Below are positions 5,097 to 7,553 of a stretch of 7,553 nucleotides of DNA, in pieces. This DNA is from a bacterium (Candidatus Gribaldobacteria) CG10_big_fil_rev_8_21_14_0_10_37_21 (GTDB taxonomy: Bacteria > Patescibacteriota > Minisyncoccia > Minisyncoccales > CG1-02-41-26): NCBI GenBank assembly GCA_002773495.1, contig PFAX01000043.1:1-7553 (forward strand), read 5' to 3'. How positions within the stretch are numbered: position 1 is the stretch's first letter; every line of letters starts with the position of its first letter. The notes under the pieces are model-generated. The model was not told where the DNA came from and made no database searches. It saw nothing but the letters and a program-made list of their open reading frames with translations. A program made the position numbers and the translations under genes.

Positions 5097-6152
5097 TTAT
5101 ATAACTTTTTTGTATCTTGTAGCTGGGCCTTGCCCCAATCTTTCAATAAGCTTGTACTCTACTAATCGTGCTACTGATTTTTTTATCGTTGGTAATGGCG
5201 CGTCAATTCTATTCTTAATTTCCGAAACTCCTAATTCAATATCACTAGTAAATAAATCATAAATTTTCTTTTGTATCTCTGAAAGCAAACTTTCGGGATT
5301 TTTTCCCTTCAAAAGCTCAAGGGCTTTTTTAACCTGAATAGAAACACAATCCAAAAAAAACAAAAGCCACGGCTCAATATTTTCGTCAGAAGTTTTATGA
5401 TTTTTTTGCGTTTTTCGCAAAGATAAATAATAATCAGCCTGTTTTTCTTCAATAATTTCCTCTAACGAAATATAGGGCACATACATATACCCATTTTGTA
5501 GCATCATCAAATTAGTAAGTCCACGGGAAAGCCGACCATTTCCATCTTGAAAGGGGTGAATTGCCAAAAATTCAAAAATAAAATTGGCAATCATAACTAA
5601 AGGGTGAATATCCTTTTTTTCTTGCCTTTCTTTCAGCCACTCCAAAACATCGTCCATCTCTTTTTTCACTAACCATGGCGGGGTTGGATCAAAAAGTATT
5701 TTTTTAATTTTTTCTTTTTCCATTATCGCCACTGTATTATCTTTTGCTTTATACTTTCCGCGGTGTATTTCGTCTTTCTTAGAAAAACTCAACATAATAT
5801 CGTGAAGCTGTAAAATTACTCCTTCAGTTATCTTCAAGGCCTTATAATTGTCAAATATCCTACCAAGCAAATCAGCATAACCAGCCACCTCTTCCTCGTC
5901 TCTGTTTTTGGGTGTCATTTGGTTTATTCCACGCAAAAAACGATCGACTTCTCTGTCGGTCATTTTAGACCCCTCAATCCGAGTAGAAGACCCCGTGCTA
6001 GTAATAATAACCGAACGCTTTAGTTGGCCTAAAATCCTTGGGTTTAAATCCAAAGACCCGCTCCATTTCCCCTTCATTTCGTCAATCTCCGCTATTTTGA
6101 GAAGGATATCGTTTGAAAGCTTTATTCTTTTATTTATTCTATCTTGTATCAT
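5097..6152 (-). CDS. Fic family AMP-transferase with N-terminal inhibitory motif and C-terminal winged helix
   Basis: Fic enzymes usually transfer AMP from ATP to a hydroxyl group of a target protein. The complete catalytic motif HPFQDGNGRLSR is at residues 199-210: His199 is the base, DGNGR holds Mg-ATP, and Arg210 is present. The N-terminal helix has Ser56-xxx-Glu60-Gly61 (STRIEG), matching the inhibitory motif (S/T)xxxE(G/N). This makes it a class II Fic in which the Glu blocks productive ATP binding until relieved. Residues about 288-351 form a winged-helix DNA-binding domain (SEIKNRIDAPLPTIKKSVARL, then a wing with RLGQGPATRYKKV). The length of 351 aa is usual for this architecture. The gene stands alone, with its own promoter and terminator. 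Its target is unknown; such proteins are often toxin-like or regulatory. Confidence 0.95.
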   Translation of the reverse strand: MIQDRINKRIKLSNDILLKIAEIDEMKGKWSGSLDLNPRILGQLKRSVIITSTGSSTRIEGSKMTDREVDRFLRGINQMTPKNRDEEEVAGYADLLGRIFDNYKALKITEGVILQLHDIMLSFSKKDEIHRGKYKAKDNTVAIMEKEKIKKILFDPTPPWLVKKEMDDVLEWLKERQEKKDIHPLVMIANFIFEFLAIHPFQDGNGRLSRGLTNLMMLQNGYMYVPYISLEEIIEEKQADYYLSLRKTQKNHKTSDENIEPWLLFFLDCVSIQVKKALELLKGKNPESLLSEIQKKIYDLFTSDIELGVSEIKNRIDAPLPTIKKSVARLVEYKLIERLGQGPATRYKKVI

Positions 6153-6160
6153 ATATTTTT

Positions 6161-6190
6161 AGATATATCCAATTATATCCGATAATATCC
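6161..6190 (-). promoter_or_regulatory. Three 10-bp tandem repeats over the Fic -10: candidate operator
   Basis: Read on the minus strand, three units follow one another without gaps: GGATATTATC, GGATATAATT, GGATATATCT. All share GGATAT and are spaced 10 bp, about one helical turn, so bound protein would sit on one face of the DNA. The middle unit contains the -10 TATAAT and the first lies in the -35/-10 spacer. A protein bound here would block RNA polymerase. The Fic protein itself has a C-terminal winged helix and is the obvious candidate; that link is inference. Confidence 0.55.
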
Positions 6191-6200
6191 GTAAAGTCAA
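6172..6200 (-). promoter_or_regulatory. Near-consensus sigma-70 promoter of the Fic gene
   Basis: TTGACT (6200-6195) and TATAAT (6177-6172) are 17 nt apart, eleven of twelve consensus bases at ideal spacing. The expected start is near 6165, so the mRNA leader is only about 12-13 nt and has no Shine-Dalgarno sequence. The -35 overlaps the stop codon of the small ORF at 6197-6277. Confidence 0.8.
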
Positions 6201-6277
6201 CCCCCTTTCACGCTTTTGGCTATAATATTCCTAAAAATTTTATCAACTAAAGCTGACTTATATTCTCTGACTTCCAT
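6197..6277 (-). CDS. Possible 26-aa ORF starting at the acetyltransferase stop codon
   Basis: The acetyltransferase stop TAA shares its last A with an ATG (TAATG, 6279-6275), the classic arrangement for translational coupling. The ORF reads MEVREYKSALVDKIFRNI and ends IAKSVKGG, then TGA at 6199-6197 inside the Fic -35 box. It is basic and could form a short amphipathic helix. It may be a real small peptide, the start of a gene lost when the Fic unit arrived, or chance. I do not recognise it. Confidence 0.3.
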   Translation of the reverse strand: MEVREYKSALVDKIFRNIIAKSVKGG

Positions 6278-7119
6278 TAAAATTTTTCTAAATTTGAAAT
6301 CTTGTTATATATCTGTTCTGCTTTTGAAGGGTCTAATGTTAATTTAATACCATAATCAATGTCGTTTTCGTCAACCACCTTACCGGTTTTTCGTTTATCT
6401 ATTACATTATTTAACATTATCTGGATTTCATCTTCCTTTAGTTGTTGCTCATTGAATTTCGGAGGTTTAATTATTGAGCACGGCACATAGCCCTTTTTAA
6501 TATAAAAAGTTAAAAATGGATAGTTGTACCCAGCCACATGTTCAAATTCTAGCTGATTATCTACAAGTGATTTTAAGTTGTATAAAAAATCTGAGAGCCC
6601 AGTGCCTTTTAATTCAGGTGCAACGGAAACACCCCAATGATCTTTATGCGTATAAAACCCATTAACATTATCACCAATAGCATAGTCGCCTTGAGCAATC
6701 CAGCCAGCAACTTTTTGGTTATCGGAACGATTAGTATTAAAACTTTGATCATTCTTCCCGACAACTTCAAGCTGCAAATCGCCACCAGAATATTTAATAG
6801 CAAGATCATAGGGTAACCCTTTTATTGTAACTGCGTTTTCAATCGTTCTATTGTCTTCATTCTTCTTTATTTCACGTATTAATTCGTTCAAGGACATGCT
6901 TAATTCTACCTGCCCAATTTTATTTTCTTTGAATACATCTAAAAACTTTTCTCTGTTAGATTCAATCTTCTGGATAAGATTTTGTTCGCAGACATGATTA
7001 GCTTCCTCTTCTGCTTGAGACAGCTTGGACTCATTTTCTGCATTTACGAAACTATTTTCACAATTTTTCATAAAATTATTTTTATTAATTTTACTGTGCT
7101 TCATTCTATTGTCATTCAA
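6277..7119 (-). CDS. GNAT-like acetyltransferase domain protein
   Basis: Residues about 135-215 look like a GNAT acyl-CoA-binding core. VAGWIAQGDYAI is followed by the motif-A strand WGVSVAPELKGTGLSDFLY at 162-180, where KGTG stands in for the pyrophosphate loop (Q/R)xxGx(G/A). Then comes a helix, EFEHVAGYNYPFLTFYIKKGYVP at 191-213, whose aromatic …FYIKKGY… is the usual GNAT motif B. The first 90 residues are polar and helical without a known domain, and the C-terminal 65 are also unassigned. The loop is imperfect, so activity is uncertain; the substrate is unknown. The call starts at TTG (7119), which overlaps the upstream stop as TTGA. An ATG at codon 6 (7104) is the alternative. No ribosome site supports either, and this start lacks the AT|ATG leader common to the left half, which may point to acquired DNA. 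Confidence 0.6.
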   Translation of the reverse strand: MNDNRMKHSKINKNNFMKNCENSFVNAENESKLSQAEEEANHVCEQNLIQKIESNREKFLDVFKENKIGQVELSMSLNELIREIKKNEDNRTIENAVTIKGLPYDLAIKYSGGDLQLEVVGKNDQSFNTNRSDNQKVAGWIAQGDYAIGDNVNGFYTHKDHWGVSVAPELKGTGLSDFLYNLKSLVDNQLEFEHVAGYNYPFLTFYIKKGYVPCSIIKPPKFNEQQLKEDEIQIMLNNVIDKRKTGKVVDENDIDYGIKLTLDPSKAEQIYNKISNLEKF

Positions 7120-7379
7120 TTTGCTAATTCGAATATTTTTTCAACTAATTCCTTTCGGGCGTAAAATGCTCTACTAGTTGATCCATGCCCAGGCCCTTTT
7201 GTTCTAGCTTGGATCCATTTTCCGTCTTTTCCGGTTAAACTTTCAAAACCAGTTTCAACTAATTTTTCTCTTATAAAATCATAATCATTTTTTATTTCTT
7301 CATTATCGTATCCATAGTTGAAACTCTGGGTAAGTTTCTCTATCGTAAAAATCCAAATCTTTATCGTCTCGCCAGACAA
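7116..7379 (-). CDS. MutH/Sau3AI-type endonuclease, C-terminal part (3' piece of a broken gene)
   Basis: Residues 26-87 follow the C-terminal region of the MutH/Sau3AI nuclease family. EEIKNDYDFIREKL matches the DWEELMDMI helix of MutH and DWEIIQNKI of Sau3AI. Then come GKDGKWIQARTKGPGHGS (MutH: HGEYLQIRPKA; Sau3AI: TNYLGACTKGA) and SRAFYARKELVEKIF (MutH: GFYLKKNF). These comparisons are from memory. The catalytic D…ExK half is absent, so this piece cannot cut DNA. The ORF opens at a TTG (7379) with no leader resembling the other genes, and its first 23 residues (SGETIKIWIFTIEKL…) look like an out-of-frame shadow of the overlapping ORF at 7303-7452. The real protein probably ran from that frame into this one. 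The stop overlaps the TTG of the acetyltransferase gene. Confidence 0.55.
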   Translation of the reverse strand: MSGETIKIWIFTIEKLTQSFNYGYDNEEIKNDYDFIREKLVETGFESLTGKDGKWIQARTKGPGHGSTSRAFYARKELVEKIFELAN

Positions 7380-7452
7380 GCTCGGTAAAATTTTCTAAAT
7401 CATCGCTATATCCACGACACATAACTAAAAAATTATAAGGCAACCGATACAT
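7303..7452 (-). pseudogene. 5' piece of the broken MutH/Sau3AI-like gene
   Basis: A 49-codon ORF runs from ATG 7452 to TAA 7305-7303 and overlaps the 3' piece in another frame. It reads MYRLPYNFLVMCRGYSDD, then LENFTELVWRDDKDLDFYDR and ETYPEFQLWIR. LVWRDDKDLDFYDRETYPEF is collinear with the region just before the DWEELMD helix in MutH (VLWIPVEGE…) and Sau3AI (ILLMFYEYEKG…). At its end, CGA TAA TGA, skipping one T enters the 3' piece at AAT GAA GAA (NEE), so a one-base change near 7305 would separate the two parts. Upstream the same frame is closed by TGA at 7467-7465, and nothing like the catalytic half is seen up to the window end. Confidence 0.5.
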
Positions 7453-7481
7453 AAAGGTTGTTGTTCAATAGCTGCCTTTAA

Positions 7482-7500
7482 AAAACAGAGCCCCTGTTTT
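7482..7500 (-). terminator. Weak hairpin terminator for a gene to the right
   Basis: On the minus strand AAAACAG, a 5-nt loop and CTGTTTT form a 7-bp stem, and the T run continues to six. It lies 8 nt after the possible gene end at 7509. The stem holds only two G/C pairs, so it is weak. Confidence 0.35.
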
Positions 7501-7508
7501 AGAAGCAA

Positions 7509-7553
7509 TTATTGGGCAATAACCCCGGCAGGTTTACCGAGAGCGTAGAGAAA
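7509..7553 (-). CDS. Possible 3' end of a gene entering from the right edge
   Basis: The minus strand from the edge reads FLYALGKPAGVIAQ followed by TAA at 7511-7509. Codons are plausible and a weak hairpin with a T run follows at once. A second frame is open to a TAA a little further on (…NLPGLLPNNCF), so the frame choice is uncertain. Fourteen residues are too few to name a family. Confidence 0.25.
   Translation of the reverse strand, partial: FLYALGKPAGVIAQ

Noticed and set aside
7303..7308. Programmed +1 frameshift at CGA TAA T, like that of prfB
   Set aside because: There is no slippery codon such as CTT-T, no upstream SD-like booster, and the product would still lack the nuclease active site. 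Decay or a sequencing error is simpler.
1..7553. CRISPR array, tRNA, rRNA or intact insertion sequence
   Set aside because: No regularly spaced repeats, cloverleaf pattern, rRNA-like segment, transposase or terminal inverted repeats were seen on either strand.

Overview
The window is AT-rich and every gene I can support lies on the minus strand, so transcription runs from the right end to the left. The genes are short and tightly packed. None has a recognisable Shine-Dalgarno sequence: ten of the eleven ATG starts are instead preceded by an A/T-rich stretch ending in AT (…AAT|ATG or …TAT|ATG). All ten intact genes end in TAA, and none carries an internal TGA, so the code looks standard. This, with the gene mix (short MscL, short RaiA/HPF-like protein, CYTH, Nudix, degenerate histidine phosphatase, BRO-N relic), suggests a small-genome bacterium of the Candidate Phyla Radiation (Patescibacteria). 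That assignment is inference, because no marker gene is present.

Layout in transcription order, right to left. (1) 7303-7452 and 7116-7379 are two ORFs in different frames. Together they read as the C-terminal half of a MutH/Sau3AI-type endonuclease broken by a frameshift, that is, a decayed restriction or mismatch nuclease. A possible tail of another gene and a weak terminator lie to their right. (2) 6277-7119 is a GNAT-like acetyltransferase that begins in a TTGA overlap with the nuclease relic; a 26-codon ORF starts at its stop (TAATG). (3) 5097-6152 is a Fic-domain AMP-transferase with an N-terminal inhibitory motif and a C-terminal winged helix. It has its own near-consensus promoter overlapped by three 10-bp tandem repeats, and a perfect 15-bp hairpin terminator.

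(4) 4187-4861 is a zinc-finger / pRiA4b ORF-3-like / zinc-ribbon protein. Its promoter abuts the Fic terminator and contains a run of eight G in the -35/-10 spacer. (5) From 3973 leftward runs a compact gene string, probably an operon: histidine phosphatase, CYTH protein, CsaA-like tRNA-binding protein, a frameshifted BRO-N relic, Nudix hydrolase, RaiA/HPF-like ribosome factor, MscL channel and an SDR dehydrogenase. Apart from the phosphatase-CYTH gap (41 nt) and the BRO relic's surroundings, gaps are 1-15 nt. (6) At the left edge is the 5' end of a rubrerythrin gene with an in-frame TAA at codon 6.

The left half looks like stress-response and housekeeping genes (osmotic channel, ribosome hibernation, nucleotide clean-up, peroxide defence). 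The right half looks accessory: a nuclease relic, an acetyltransferase, and an apparently self-regulating Fic gene. I see no clear new multi-gene defence system. The best leads are the Fic promoter/operator, the G-tract promoter and the three or more decaying genes.
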